NCBI GenBank assembly: GCA_003864495.1
Contig: ML133457.1
Coordinates: forward strand, 1,054,001-1,118,000
From: Nemopilema nomurai
Taxonomy: Eukaryota; Cnidaria; Scyphozoa; Rhizostomeae; Rhizostomatidae
Reading direction: 5' to 3'
Length of the DNA stretch: 64,000 bases
In this document: piece by piece, positions 50,258 to 63,248 of the stretch
Layout: every line of letters begins with the position of its first letter
How positions within the stretch are numbered: the first letter of the stretch is position 1
Made by a program: the position numbers and the translations under genes
Notes under the pieces: generated by a model
The model's database searches: none
Seen by the model: only the letters and a program-made list of their open reading frames with translations
Told to the model about the DNA's origin: nothing

Positions 50258-50263
50258 AATAAA
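50258..50263 (+). terminator. Candidate FNBP4 polyadenylation signal
   Basis: AATAAA about 500 bp after the FNBP4 stop. If used, the 3' UTR covers 49752 to about 50280 and explains the 117-codon open frame there as non-coding. Confidence 0.35.
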
Positions 50264-53200
50264 TCCAGAGTTGCTGACTGGTTTTCCAGACTGATATTAC
50301 CTATGAGTCTCGAGTTATTGGATATTATTTCTAGGTATCCAGTGAGAAGTACTACCGTCATAGTTTTCTACAATTACAAGCAGTCGTATCAGAATTTATA
50401 TTTCTTTTATAATGTGTCATTTTGTGTGTCCTTTCTTGTATTATGCACATGAAACAGAGCTTAAGGAGTTCAAATCTCTGCAACTTTCGTGAGTTCAATG
50501 GAATTTTTCAGTCATATTAGCAGCCTCTCGCTGTGGCCTTTGTAAGGCGAGTGGGCTTTACAGATAATTATGTCCTAAAGTTAGCAACCTTTGATATGTG
50601 TTTCTTCGTTGGTATGAAAGCGGTTGCTCCTGGCCACCACGAAAGCTTCTAATATGACTGAAAAATAGACATTACACTCTATCTACACAAACAGCAGTTG
50701 ATATTACATATTGGTAATTGGTTTTTGTGTCTAATCGTCCAATATTATCTTAGTTGTGGTAGGTACAGTTGCCCATTAGTTCTGCATAGTGAAATTTGGG
50801 CACAATGCCGAAGACTTGAGACTGGCTTGATGTCCGGGACGAGCGTTTTCCTGCGATTACTATTGTAGAAACAAGAAACCCGTTCAGCCCGGATCCTCCC
50901 CTGATACCGGGCTGTCAGGTCGAACCGGACTTGGGTTGTCATGCAATCGATTCAAGACGGGCTGGCCTGGCAATGTGTGAAAGAATGCAAACAAGTCATG
51001 ATATGTCAACCTTCCTAACTATAGCTGCAAGCAAAGAAGCAGAGAACTCTGAAACCAAGAATGTTAACAATGTGGATAGAAGAATATGATGTTCCCAGCC
51101 AATGCTTTGAATTCACCTTATTTACCGGTCAAAAATTTCTGGAGAGCCGGGCAGATTCCATGTGACCGGTTACCAAGTTATCATCAATGAATGAAACACA
51201 GCCGCACCGAATTTTTTCAGGGCTCTAAAACTCGGCTAGGAGAAAACGTAGACGAATTGATATATCAACAAAGATTTTTTTTAAATGCCAGCTGCTTGGG
51301 CTTCCAGCCAATCTAACTGCACTAGTTTTAAAGTGCGTTGCGGCACCGTGAATATTATTCATATTTCAGCGATGATTTACGCGGCTTCTACAAAAAATTT
51401 GGCAAATTGGACAATGCTTACAAAATTGAGCCTTTAAGGCCTAGTTCGCCGCATCGAATGAGAAAAGTCAGTCATAAATAGTTTCAATTGGATCTTTGGG
51501 TCACAGTCACTGTGAACATAATCAATCGGAGCTCGATGAACTTGACGCAGATGTAGGGCGACTGGATCTTTCGCTTTCACGCTTTTCAGACGTAGATTCA
51601 GTTGAGGCCTGCGTCAAGTTGACAATGCGGGGTATCTTTTCCATTTTTAAGTCCTGCGATGGAGCAAATCGTGTTTCGCACTAATACAGGGCTTTACATC
51701 TGACGTGAATCCACTACGAACTACGTCAGCTTGGTAGTAAACAAGATGTCGTGACGTACTTCGGTTTCCATACGCCTTAATTAACTAGAACCCCTGTACC
51801 TTGGCTGAAAAGTTCTTTCGCTGCCCGTGGCACGAAACTACGAGCGCGATTGAGGCAAGCGGGTGCCAACAGCTGAATCAGTGATTGCTGCCATTGAAAC
51901 AACGAGACGGCCTGTGTGATTTGTGCAGAAAGATTTGGGCGCAGATTTAGGTGAATGATCTTCGTGGAAAAGTGCCAGGTTTGCACGAACAACTGTCCGT
52001 TGCCTCGTTCCCGCGTCGAGACTCGCTTCTATTCAGGTTTTCGTAGCGTGACACATGCGTCAAAGAGGAAAGGGACAGCATCAAGTCTTGTTTTCTCCTC
52101 TGACAGACACAGTGAACTTAGGCCATTCTTTCAATGTCTCGTTCTCAATAGTACCCCTTGAAAAGTAATCTTCTTCTCATGGCAAAATTATCTAGGATTG
52201 ACAATACTGAGATGTAGCTTCGATTTAAATTAAGCCTAGAGTATCTCTTTGCCATGGAAGCAAATCTTTTATTAAAGTCCTGATAATTGGCTTGAAAAAC
52301 AATTGCGAGAAAGGCTTACACTTTCAAAGATTGCAGAACAAACTCAGGTCATTTTAAACTCGTGGATTCGAGTTGATTTTCAAAAGCTGCCTAGTTACTG
52401 CTCCCTCGGGCAGACGTATGAGATGAAGAAGACGCAAAAGGGGACGATTTTAACAGCAACTGGTGATGTTGAAGGCGAAATCAAGCGATGTATCGCTGTT
52501 AGGAAAATAAATTGCAGCTGGGAATGCTCAATGGTTCTGTTTTTAGAGGATACTCATGCCTGGCAACAGATGATGGCGTCATGACATCAGTTGGCAACCA
52601 GTCATGTCGATTACTTGCCAACGCAAGTCAGATTTGTCACAGATGCCTGCACTTGAAGGTCTCTGGAGCTGTAGCACAGGGGACCGATGAACGAGGATCA
52701 AATGTGGTAAACATTGCTTAACAGCAACTGTAAAACCTGTAAGTCTATAACGGGTGACCTCAAAATTTCCACTTTTACTTATATATGCAAAAGGGTGAAA
52801 TAACTTCAATATGAAAACCAAAACTGGTAGGATCACATTTAAATTCGAAATAATGCTCGTCACTTCCTTGAGAATAAGATACCTGAAAGTCTATGTCCAA
52901 TGACCCTCAGTTACCAAGTTTTCTAGTGTAAGGCCCTCTTTGTCTCAATGTATTTTCCCTAAAATGTGTTCTAAGAGCTCCACAGTCACGCCTTTTGAAA
53001 GTTAAAAACAGTGAATTTGAATCTGAAATAAACCTATGTTACGAAAACGTGAGCGTAGAGTTCTTTGCTGTTGTTGTTTCCTAAGCTCTAAAAGTTCCGT
53101 TAGTTAAAGTCCTAATCATAGATAATTATCGACGAATAATTGTTAGTATCAAACTATCAACTAATGATAATTGCTTCTCCTTTTTTAGCATTTATCTGCC

Positions 53201-53819
53201 TATTAATTAACCTTTTATAAAATGCACGATTTATTATGGTTGCTCAGCTTTTATCGATGCTATCTGTCTACTGCACGTCGATTGGCCTGGTATTTCAAAT
53301 GAACTTGGCCTATTGATTGACTAAAAGCCATGACAGTCGATCTGTCTGCAGTCGATAAAGGCGAAATGCAATTCAAAAACATCTAGAGAGTGAGAAAGTG
53401 ATGGGTCCATAGATGTTTGAGAACTTCCATTGAAAAGTCAATTCACTATTGATAATCTAGAGATGTTTTCTCTGCGAAAGACAGAAGCTACCAGGATAGA
53501 CTGAGTGTTTTGTTGCAAGATTCTATTACTGAATAGACAAGTGCATGATTACAAGACATCCTCCTAGAGTCCTGGCTACAGGATACCCTCTGGGATATTT
53601 CTGTCCCAATATTTCTTAACTATCTTTTCTCAAGATACTGTTACGGATCAAATCATTTCTGTTACTGCATTACATGGTCAAGACTGTGTGTTGGGAAGTA
53701 TCTAAATATATTCGTGGGTTTCGTATTACCAAGTATAAAGTTGAAAAGATCAAACAAAACTTTTGGTATCAGTTTCACAAGTCTATGTCGCACTAGCTTC
53801 ATTATGTATGTAAGCCAAC

Positions 53820-53981
53820 CAGGGGCGCAACTAAGGAGGGGGGGGGTGTTGTGGGGGCTACAACCCCTGCCCTTTTGGCCTTAATAAATCGTGCATTTAT
53901 GAATCTTGCCCTATTCCCATGGAAATCGCCCCATTTCTACCACGAAACCCCTGCCCTTAAAATATCCTAGTTGCGCCCCTG
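53820..53981. mobile_element. MITE with hAT-like terminal inverted repeats, 162 bp
   Basis: Begins CAGGGGCGCAACTAAGGA and ends with its near-exact reverse complement TCCTAGTTGCGCCCCTG, giving terminal inverted repeats of about 17 bp with one mismatch or gap. The interior holds poly-G, then paired AACCCCTGCCCTT blocks, and no coding capacity. The flanks AGCCAAC and AGTCAAC match at six of seven bases, a possible decayed target-site duplication. A CAGGGGCG terminus is typical of hAT-derived non-autonomous elements. Confidence 0.8.
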
Positions 53982-56068
53982 AGTCAACTCCATTCGGACA
54001 CATCAATAAACTGTGAAAACTATTCCTTTCTCAAGGGATATAGTTAGCAATATAATATAATCCCACTATTGAACCATAATTCGAGCGATACCTAACCCTA
54101 ATCATACCCTGTATAATTTTTGCTCTTTAGTCTTCATAATAGACTAACGCTACGAACTAGGATACTTTAAGATCTAAAGGATAGGATCATATGATAATTA
54201 AGACCTAAAGGAAATAATGAACAAAAGTAATTGTACTGGTGCATGCAGTTGTGAAATTGAAACACAGTAACAGGAGCAACAGAAGTCTCTCAGCTGATAG
54301 AAAATGTAGCCTGCATACTGGCTAAAAGAATGTTGTTCTTGAAAGCTCGAGTAAGAAGTCTATAAGTAAGAATAGGGATCTCGACAAAGCTTTCGTTGGA
54401 TCCAAGTCCATCTCTCCCTCTTCATGGGCCACTTGTCTCCATCTGAATTTTAATCACAGCGACAGGACCGTTGTCTCTTAACACTATCACCAAGTTTATA
54501 GACAGCTAAGACGATCATATGGTAACTTGTATAAGCAGGAAAATGAATCCCTTATAAGGCCTAGCTAACGAAGGCTATAAATTCATGAGACTATAACAAG
54601 TTCTACTAATGTAAAATGTCAACGTTGAATACTGCATTTTCACTTACAAGATTTTGGAGAAATAAAGAAAGTTGATGGACTGATATAGATTTGTGCATTT
54701 GGGGCAAGGTGGATTAAGGGCAAACTGTTGAATTTCTATTCGATACAGCGAGACACTGTTTCGAATCAAGGACTTTCTTTTTATTTCCAGTTGCATTTTT
54801 GACTAATCACTTAATGAATCGCATAAACTCAATATTTGCTTAATATCAATTTTGGTCATAATTGATAGTTACGTAAAGTTGTTGGTTGTTAATTTCCTAT
54901 GTCAACAATAGGAAAAGGAATATTTGAGAGTAAATGGAGACAAATGTGAAACGTTGCATACATACGTTTTATACGAAAAATGTCCATAATAAAACTAAGG
55001 CTCAAAACTGCAAACATTGCAGCATAAATTAGGAATAATGCCAGGCTCAAGCCTGTTGAGTAAGAATAGCTTCAGGCTCAAAGTCTAAATTTTTAAGAAA
55101 ATTGAGGCTCGGCAAAAATTTGATATTCTTATAAAAACAAGTTTGTAGTGTATTGCGACCTTGCGGTTCGATGCAGTAAGAACTTCAGTGTTGGAAAGGG
55201 AAGGTCATACCAAATATGAAAAGCATATTTGAGGGCAAATCTGACATTCTGTGCTTCAACATTGCTCGGTAGTGTAAAAATTTTAATCTACATTCTGTGG
55301 GAGCCACTGCAGATGTGCTAAGAGACAAAAGCTTTTATAATACTGGAACAGTTTTCTCGGCACTTTGTACATGTTTAATCCAATTTTCCATTTCTCAGCC
55401 AGATAACAGGTCTTGTAGAATTAAATCTTTATGTTAAATCTTCAAAATTGCTATAAGTGTTGCTCCAAAACATGTGCCTCATTGTAGAGGAAGAAGGGCG
55501 TATTTGAAAAAATCCATGCCACCATAAACATCGATGAATTTATAATATAATCCATAACACATCTTTTCTATTTGCAGCTAGTATTGGGTAGTCAAAACGT
55601 TCTAAAGAAATCAGATACTGTAGGCATCTGGCTATAAATATTTACATTATTTCTTTGATCTTTCATTGTCACTGGTATAGTATTTGAATTTTGTGGCGTG
55701 CGATGGCAAAGGCTCCTTCGCCGCTACCGGGCCTGGGAAGCGTGCTCAAAACACAAACAATTGTTGTTGACAGAAAGGCGAGGAAGCATTGTGCGTGGGA
55801 TTGTGATGATGGACAGACCAGCTGTTAAGCTGTGATAAAATGCTATGGTTGACAGTGAAAAGGAAGTAACGCTTCCAGTTAACAGACGCAAACGAAGTCG
55901 GAATACTTGGCGTTCACCAGATACTCCGCAAAATGGCATGTTTGCAATGAGAGTTTGCAACAAACTGGCCTATGTAGTCTGGAATATTTTGACAGTTGAA
56001 GAGTAATCGCATCCGTCAGAGGAAAATGCCAGGATCTCTCCCTCGTGTCTGAAACATTGCTTTGAAAC

Positions 56069-59000
56069 ATGGCAGAGAGAACGCAAGAAACGCCTTTTGT
56101 TGGCCCGTACTTGTTGCAAAATGTCCTCGGAAAAGGGCAAACCGGTAAGAAAATTCTATAATTTCTGCAAAAGTTTTTGGTAGACAACGCTTGCACAACG
56201 TTCTTTTAAGTTTGCAAAAGTCTTTTTGCGAAAGTTATCATCAGTTTAGAAACTTAAGAAACGAGTTAACAATGCCTTTGAAATGATGATAAATAGATTA
56301 AAATGGGTTTCCAGTTTATTTGCAGGTCAATTTAATTTTCATTTCATTGGAATCTAACGGTTCTGGTTATTTTGCAAGCCTTTTCTTTGCATGACCGAAA
56401 AACATTTCAGCGTTCGTAACAAAGCTCCAAGGATTATCCAAATTGGTTTAACGATCCGCTATGCACAATGCTTTCACTTCAGTATGCCTTTTTCAGCTCA
56501 AATGGTTTGACTCTAGATGTTTTTCCGGCAAGCATACTCTTAAAGTTTATCTTGGATGCAATTGGCGTGGTCTTCAATAAACGCAAATTTTGTAACACCG
56601 TATCCCATTGCCTTGGACAAACAGTTGCCCTTATAAGTGCTTAAAACGATCTCACCGTACAAACTCCTGGATGAAACACGAAACCAAGTCTCTCAATGTC
56701 TAGTAATTGCATCGCTTTTGAATCGCATGGATATCACTTTTTGGATCCATTTTTGGATTCACTTATTTTTGCAAGCTGGGAAATATTTTCTAAAATTTAC
56801 TGACATTTAATTCTCAGCATACAGCGTTGCGTACTATAAAATATTTTAGTTTTATATGATTGCAATTTGCACTTTTATTGTCATTTTCTTTGGCGTCAGT
56901 TTTACCCCTGGGTTGCATTGCAAGGGAAGGCATAGCTAATTCTATTTGACCATTCAATATTCCCTTTTTTCTGCCCCATAAACACTCATTTCAGTTTTAC
57001 CTGAAACAGAGTCAAATATTTTATGCTTTCAACTGTCATCTTAATCATTGCTTTGAATCTCCTTCAATTGTTTTTTATCAGCATCATTTGAATAGGAAAA
57101 TATCTCAGGGATACAGGCATTTCCAGTGGTTTTTTAAAGTGATTGATAGAATGGGTTAAAAAACAGCCTTAATTAGGGCACACCAAATCATCTATGTTAT
57201 GTAAAAGGCTTTAGAATTTGTGAATGAAAGAACTTTTTTAAACAGACTTAGATGATGTTGTGTTGTGGTTGACCATCATCTTAATGTTGCCCACTATGCA
57301 TGCTGTGGTGACCTCTAGTTTCTTCAGATCCCATAACCAGATAGAGTGAAAGTAAATTCTTTATAGTTTAGAAGACTATGGCCCATACCTCACTGATGCC
57401 TAAGAATCATGTGCTTAAGAGATTATCAGATGATAGGGTCACATTTAAAATCAGTGTAGACCAAGACACAACAAGTTAGAACTTTAAACCTTTAAACCAA
57501 TAATGAATGCTCTATTCAGGGGGTGGTTTTTGTGGTTCAGGGGGGCATGGCCCCATGCCTGCCATTTTGGTAGTACAAAAGGGGCCTTACCTAAGAAAAT
57601 GTTTTAAAGGCACCACTTTGAGCCATAACAATTTTAACGGCCCTGTGATTAGTTTAAAAGGACACAACTGAAATGTGACAATTCATCTGCAGATTGAAGA
57701 ACATTTTGTCATTTTATCTTCTTAAAAGTGACAAGGTCTCATTCCTTAGCACTAATATTAGGCCTTCAAATGTAGCTTCCAAGGATGCGTCTGTTCGTCT
57801 TCTCACAGTTTCTTGTGAAGAAAGCTGATCATGAATCCTGATATTCACAATTAATAAGAATTTACAAGAGAAATATATATCCTATTCATTTAAATCATGC
57901 ATTTTCGTTTTGTTCATTTGCATTATCACTGCATAATGTAGAAAGTTATAGATATTTGTTCACAGTTGACAACAGCCTTTTGCTTATAGTTATGCCTCTT
58001 TTCTTTTTGAATCTGGGTGTCAGCAGGCCTGAGAAAATGAGGGATGAGCTGAGGCCACAAGGACTCATCATTATTCAGTTTTGTGATTGCAGAACCACAA
58101 GTTCCTGCTCTGAATCTTCAGAAATTTAGCCATCTGCCAGTTTTCTATAGCATGTTGCTGTGAATCAGTCTAAATATTTTTAACTTTGGATTAACACCAC
58201 ACATATTTTGAGGCTTAGGATATTTTCCCTAGAAATTGTTTCTTAATTGTGGCTGAACATTTATTTTCAGTAAAAAACAGTAAAATCAGAACATGCTTGG
58301 TCCTACCAGAGCTCTGCCAGTTTGTAGTTTATGAATGTAACTTGTAACCTGTCTGTTTCACCTGTCATGACATACAAACAAAAGTAATTACTTCTTGCAA
58401 GACAGCATTTCCAAGTCACAGTATCATGTAGATATCACATCTATGTGTAGTTTAACTTTCTCATGTGTATGTGTTTGAAACTTATCTCTTTGTATAGTTT
58501 GTTTGTGTTTACACCCACCTGATCACTATCTTTGCCACCTGGTTTTGTAAAGGTGCAAGATATGTTTAAGGAGTATCAAATCTTCATGACCTGTCTTCTT
58601 TGGTAAGGATATAGATACATTTATGCTTAAAAAATTTATGCAACTTGTGCAAGAAGTCTTTCCTTTTCACAAAATAATAAGTGAAAAATCATCTCTTCTA
58701 TAGGTGTTGTGAAACTTGGTGTGCATAGTGTGTCCAAAAAGAAGGTGGCTATTAAGATTATTGATCGCACAAAATTGGCACCTCATATTTTGCAAAAGGT
58801 AGGGTTTATTGTGAGAGTCATTTTGTTAAGCTGATGATTTGGGGTCTTGTGGTATTCAATGGTAATGAGCACATTGGCAGCTATATGGAAGTGTAAACAG
58901 ACCCCTTTAGGTTTTTAGTTGGTTACCAAGCTGTCCAGAAATTAACTTGTTTTATTTGATTAATTGAGAAGATTTAGACAATCTTCTCAATCTAATTAAG

Positions 59001-62000
59001 ATTGAGAAGATTTAGACAATCTTCTCAATCTAATTAAGATTGAGAAGATTTAGACTTGAAAGAAGAGTAGAGTACCTCAGAGGCATGTGGACAAAGTGAC
59101 ACTGACACAAGATTATAAGCCAATTTCAGGAATCTTCTTTAGAAATTTGCATATCAGCAGAATAATTTATTTGTCTTTTTGTTCAAAGGTATCAGATGAT
59201 AAAAATATAAGTCATTTATAAAAACTCTGCACAGACTAACAATGTTTTGATGAAATGCAAGTAGGATTGGGTTTTGAGACATGAAATTAGGGCGTGTCTT
59301 GGTGTTATCTTATAATTTTCCTGCTAGTGGAAATATGTGAAGCGCTACATTTTTGACTTTTCTACCATCTGACATGCAAGTCAATTAAAATAATCTGACC
59401 TTGCCCTAGCTGACCTTCTTTGCTCTTTGCTCTTGCATCAGTACAACCTTGAATAGAGAAAATTTGTGGCATTAGTTTATGTTGGTTATCCTCAAATGCA
59501 ACTAGATACAACTTATAAACAGAGTAGAAGAAGAACTTAGTGATTCTGCTATTAAATTGTCTGCTTTGAGTCGTTTTTTGTCTTTTTTTAAGTGTGGGTG
59601 ATGTATGTTTTGCCACCTGTACTTTTCTTATGCGCAAGTAATCTTCCTCAATATTTATGTATCTAAGTAATTATCAAGTCAAACTAATTTCAAGCTCTGC
59701 CGATTTTTGCAAGGTAAGGCTGAATGTTTTAAGAATAGTTCTTCCGAAATAGATTTGTTTACTTTCCAACAGGTTGAGAGAGAAATCGCAATAATGAAGT
59801 TGATAAATCATCCAAATATCCTTGCACTTTATGATGTTTACGAAAACAAGAAAAATTTGTAAGTCATCATCCTATTTGTTTTTCTTGCCAGTGACTTTGC
59901 CTACAAGCGTTCTTTGTTGTCCTTAGGAGTTGGGCATTTTGAAGTGTTTCACTGAAAGGTCTTTTGCATGCAATTGTTATGCGGATTCTGATTTCTTTTC
60001 ACTGTTACGCCATTTTCATTAACCGCAATGAGATATTAGCTACTGACGTCAGGAAAGAGCCGGCGTGCTCTGTCGCGTTCTTTTGTAGTCACTCGCTCTC
60101 TAGTGAGATCATTGCTATTACCTTTCGATTTATCAGCAAACAATAAAAAAGCTTTGGAATATGTTGTTTAAGAAACAGAAAAAATCTGGATAGACGCATT
60201 CAATTTTAAACTTCGTTATATGTCGTTATAAGTTTCGTCCACGTACAACATGTTAAAGGCGGTTTTATGCTTTTGATTAGAGAATGCATTCTTGCTATCA
60301 TGTGGCAACTTTGTACCCATAATTGTCATATCAAGACTTGGCGTAACAATTTATATCAAATATTTCGCAACTGGAATGTCTTTTAAATCATGTACAGTCA
60401 CAGTAGGTCTCAGAATCGGCGATTTTTATGTTGGTAGTTTTCAGATGAGGGATCAATATGCAGTATACAATGATTAAATTATCTCATGTTTGCCATACTG
60501 GCTGCATGCTTTGAAAGAATAGTTCAAAGAAGCGTGTTCAATGACAAAAGTTTGTAATATAACATTTTTAGGCGAAAAGCAATCTATGCACACCTAAATC
60601 AAATCACAGAGATTTTACAGCCTTTCTTAGATCTCGTTAGCCAAGGCTGTGTCACAGTAAGGCACAATTCTTTAAATATATTTTTAGTCCTCTATTTTGT
60701 ACATTATGCTTATAGATACCTTGTTCTTGAGTACGTTGGAGGTGGGGAGCTGTTTGAATATTTGGTGAAACGAAAAAGATTGCAATCTGCAGAGGTAAGC
60801 CCCTTTAGAAGGTGCTGAGTGTCAAATCAACCTGTTTCCAGAGCATAGAGTTGTTTGAATTCAAGGCAACCTTTCCTGAAGTGGCGATTGATAGTCCATG
60901 CACTTAATGTCTTTGACTGTGACTTGTAAGCACTCTTATTAGCATAAACCTTGAAATTTGTACCATGCCCTTTGTGCTTTGCCTTTTGACTGATTTGAAG
61001 TACTCTGACCTTTGAAGTCCTGAATATGTCAAGGTTGGAAAAAAGAAGTTTCACATTCAATAGTTTAAACCGGGAGATATGTTTGATTATTCATAGCAAA
61101 GAAGCTGTTTTTAACACATTATTTAAGGAATTAGGCGTTGATGACTTTGCATAGCTCTGCATCTCTTGGTAGCTGTTCTTTGGCACTTTTCCTCGGCTTT
61201 TGTCCATGCTTTTGACAGCAAACGATAAATTGTTTAGTACTTCAAGAAATCTTATGTTGCTCCACAGGCTCGAAGATTCTTCCGTCAGATTGTGTCAGCG
61301 GTGGACTTTTGTCATCAGCATGTCATTTGGTATGTCTAGAGCTTGGTTGTCTTCTTGCTATCGTATGTTGATGACATGATCAAGCAACAGCTTTGAAAGA
61401 CTTTTTAAAGAAAGAAGGCTCTCCACATATAGCTGATGGACAATTCTACACTTTGCAGTATCTAGATGCCCTAAGACAAATTTTGTCGATATAACGACCT
61501 TCAGAGTTCACAACTGTTTGTTCTTTGTCCGCCATTACACAACCTAGTTTTGAGAATTTTGAAAATTATAACAAAATTAGATCGATTGTGATCTTTAAAA
61601 AGGCTGTAAAAAGTTATTCGAAGGATTTGTTTTGTACAATGAAAATTTTTGTGTAATACTTATTGTGTAACAAATGGTTTTACATTAACAGTTTAGCATT
61701 GAACGAAAATTATTTTCAGCCATCGTGACTTGAAGCCTGAAAATCTCCTTCTGGACAATAAGAAGAACGTAAAAATAGCCGACTTTGGAATGGCATCTAT
61801 ACAAGTGAGTCAAATGATTTCCTTCGCCGTAAAGTTTACTTTTTTGTTTGTGCTGGTGGTACCTGAAGCCTCCTTTTCTCTTTGAATCACTCAAGATTTA
61901 AGAAACAATGGTCATAGATTTTCTCTTGCAAGACTAGATTTTGTTGCTGTTACTCCACCGTAGCGCACGTGTGTGTTCACATAATCGCTAAGCAATGTAA

Positions 62001-63167
62001 AGAAATCGGCATCATATGTTAAAACTTTTATAGAATAGAATAATCATGACTTAATTGAAATGTGTCCGCTTTACGAATGAAATAAAAACAATGGAACAAG
62101 CATTTTCACAAAAAGAGAAGAGATTGTTTTAGCTTTGTGTGCCAGTTTGCCAATATTCCCCGGTTGTTTTCTTTTTTTGTTTTGCCAAAATATTCGTAAA
62201 TCACACAGTTTACGAATCTGGTTAGGCCGCCCACGCGCGGTTTACAGCTTTCTTGCCGATGAAATACTGCCCGAGCAAGTCGTTAATCAACAATTTTAAA
62301 TGGTGCATTGTCGGAATATTGATTTTTCTCAGTCGGTCCTATGATGCAGTCGATCATTGCTTTTAGATAAGCTTTTATTTTGGCTACGGCATCTGCCGGC
62401 TATTGGGTGAAACCACTGATTGACGTCACTTGAAATTTTACGACGCGCATTTGAATTAACCACCAGATCATTGTTTACCTTTCGAATGTTTTTCTAGGGC
62501 AGAGAAGGATTTTAAGGAATTGGCGCTGTCATTATGGCTTTATAAGCAATAGTTTCGTGATAATCATAATGTTTTCTACTTTCAATGGCGTTCTGACCCG
62601 TCCTATTAGGACAATTTTAACTTGAAGCAATGCTTCATCATTTGAATTTTAACGTCTTGATGTTCAACGATGTTGGCTTGGTTTTGAGTACAGAAAAACT
62701 GATAGCTGGTTATCTTGATTAAGTTATAGGAAATTACAATTCAGTTCAGAACAAAAGATTAGGCTCTCAAAAAGATTGGAAGCTAGCAGAGTTTCTGAGC
62801 TACCGGAGCATTGTGAATAAGATATTCCTCTGGAATAAATCTTTATTTGCCATCGGGAAATCAAAATAACTAATATTTTTGTGAATGATGACGATAGAAT
62901 TTGCAAATGTGCTGCAGTGATAGCATCGAACCATAAGCAGCATACCCTGCGGAGGTGTAACTGCCTTGAACTGGATAATTCTATTCTGTGAAAGTGCATA
63001 GAACTCCCATAAAGTTCGTTTATGGGCATGTTTTGCAAGAGTGCAAGATGACGTCATCAAATGCTTAACTATATATTTAGGTTGTCGACTAAAATTGAAT
63101 CACCTTTGTTTATAACGTTTTTGTCTTTCTTTCAGCCGTTCAACAGCATGCTAGAGACGAGCTGTGG
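56069..63167 (+). CDS. BRSK/SAD-type Ser/Thr kinase, 5' part (truncated by window)
   Basis: AMPK-related kinase of the BRSK (SAD) family, which is switched on by LKB1 and in animals acts in neuronal polarity and synaptic release. Exons: 56069-56144, 58704-58798, 59773-59858, 60716-60794, 61268-61329, 61720-61804, 63136-63167; phases all agree and the last exon ends in phase 2, so the gene continues past the window. The 171 residues visible cover a short N-terminus, [15 protein letters not shown] (glycine loop), VAIKIID (Lys43), [67 protein letters not shown] (Asp136), ADFGMASIQ (Asp154) and LETSCG, where Thr169 is the LKB1 target. GQTG plus LETSCG and [13 protein letters not shown] favour BRSK over SIK, MARK or NUAK. 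BRSK1 versus BRSK2 cannot be decided and may not apply. Intron 1 is long (2.6 kb). Confidence 0.92.
58963..59056. repeat. 38-bp tandem repeat of self-complementary units
   Basis: Copies start at 58963, 59001 and 59039 (partial). Each unit contains ATTGAGAAGATT followed by AATCTTCTCAAT, so each can fold on itself as a hairpin. Lies in the kinase gene intron 2. Confidence 0.9.
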
Positions 63168-63230
63168 GTATGTGAACTAGTAAAGAAATGTTGAAATGAA
63201 CAAAGCACGGGCGTATCGTGCAGAATAAAG

Positions 63231-63248
63231 GGGGGGAGGGGGGGGGGG
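63231..63248. repeat. Poly-G tract
   Basis: A G run with one A interruption, just downstream of the last visible kinase exon. A second G/C-rich patch at 63498-63535 resembles the ends of small transposons, but no matching inverted repeats were confirmed. Confidence 0.8.

Larger units (their letters stand above)
49752..56068. other. Gene-poor spacer between FNBP4 and the kinase gene
   Basis: Contains the FNBP4 3' UTR, a MITE at 53820-53981 and, near the right end, the presumed kinase promoter. Two stretches look faintly coding: 51335-51477 (frame ending PLRPSSPHRMRKVSHK, preceded by a splice-acceptor-like TTTCAG) and 51496-51684 (acidic, ELDELDADVGRLDLS). A third open frame lies at 52303-52584. 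They match no family I know, lie in different frames and may be decayed coding sequence. Confidence 0.4.

Noticed and set aside
49909..50262. 117-codon open frame after FNBP4
   Set aside because: No homology, no splice context, and it fits within the likely FNBP4 3' UTR.
57530..57605. A second copy of the MITE at 53820
   Set aside because: It shares G/C-rich blocks and a small hairpin, but the CAGGGGCGCAACTA termini are absent.
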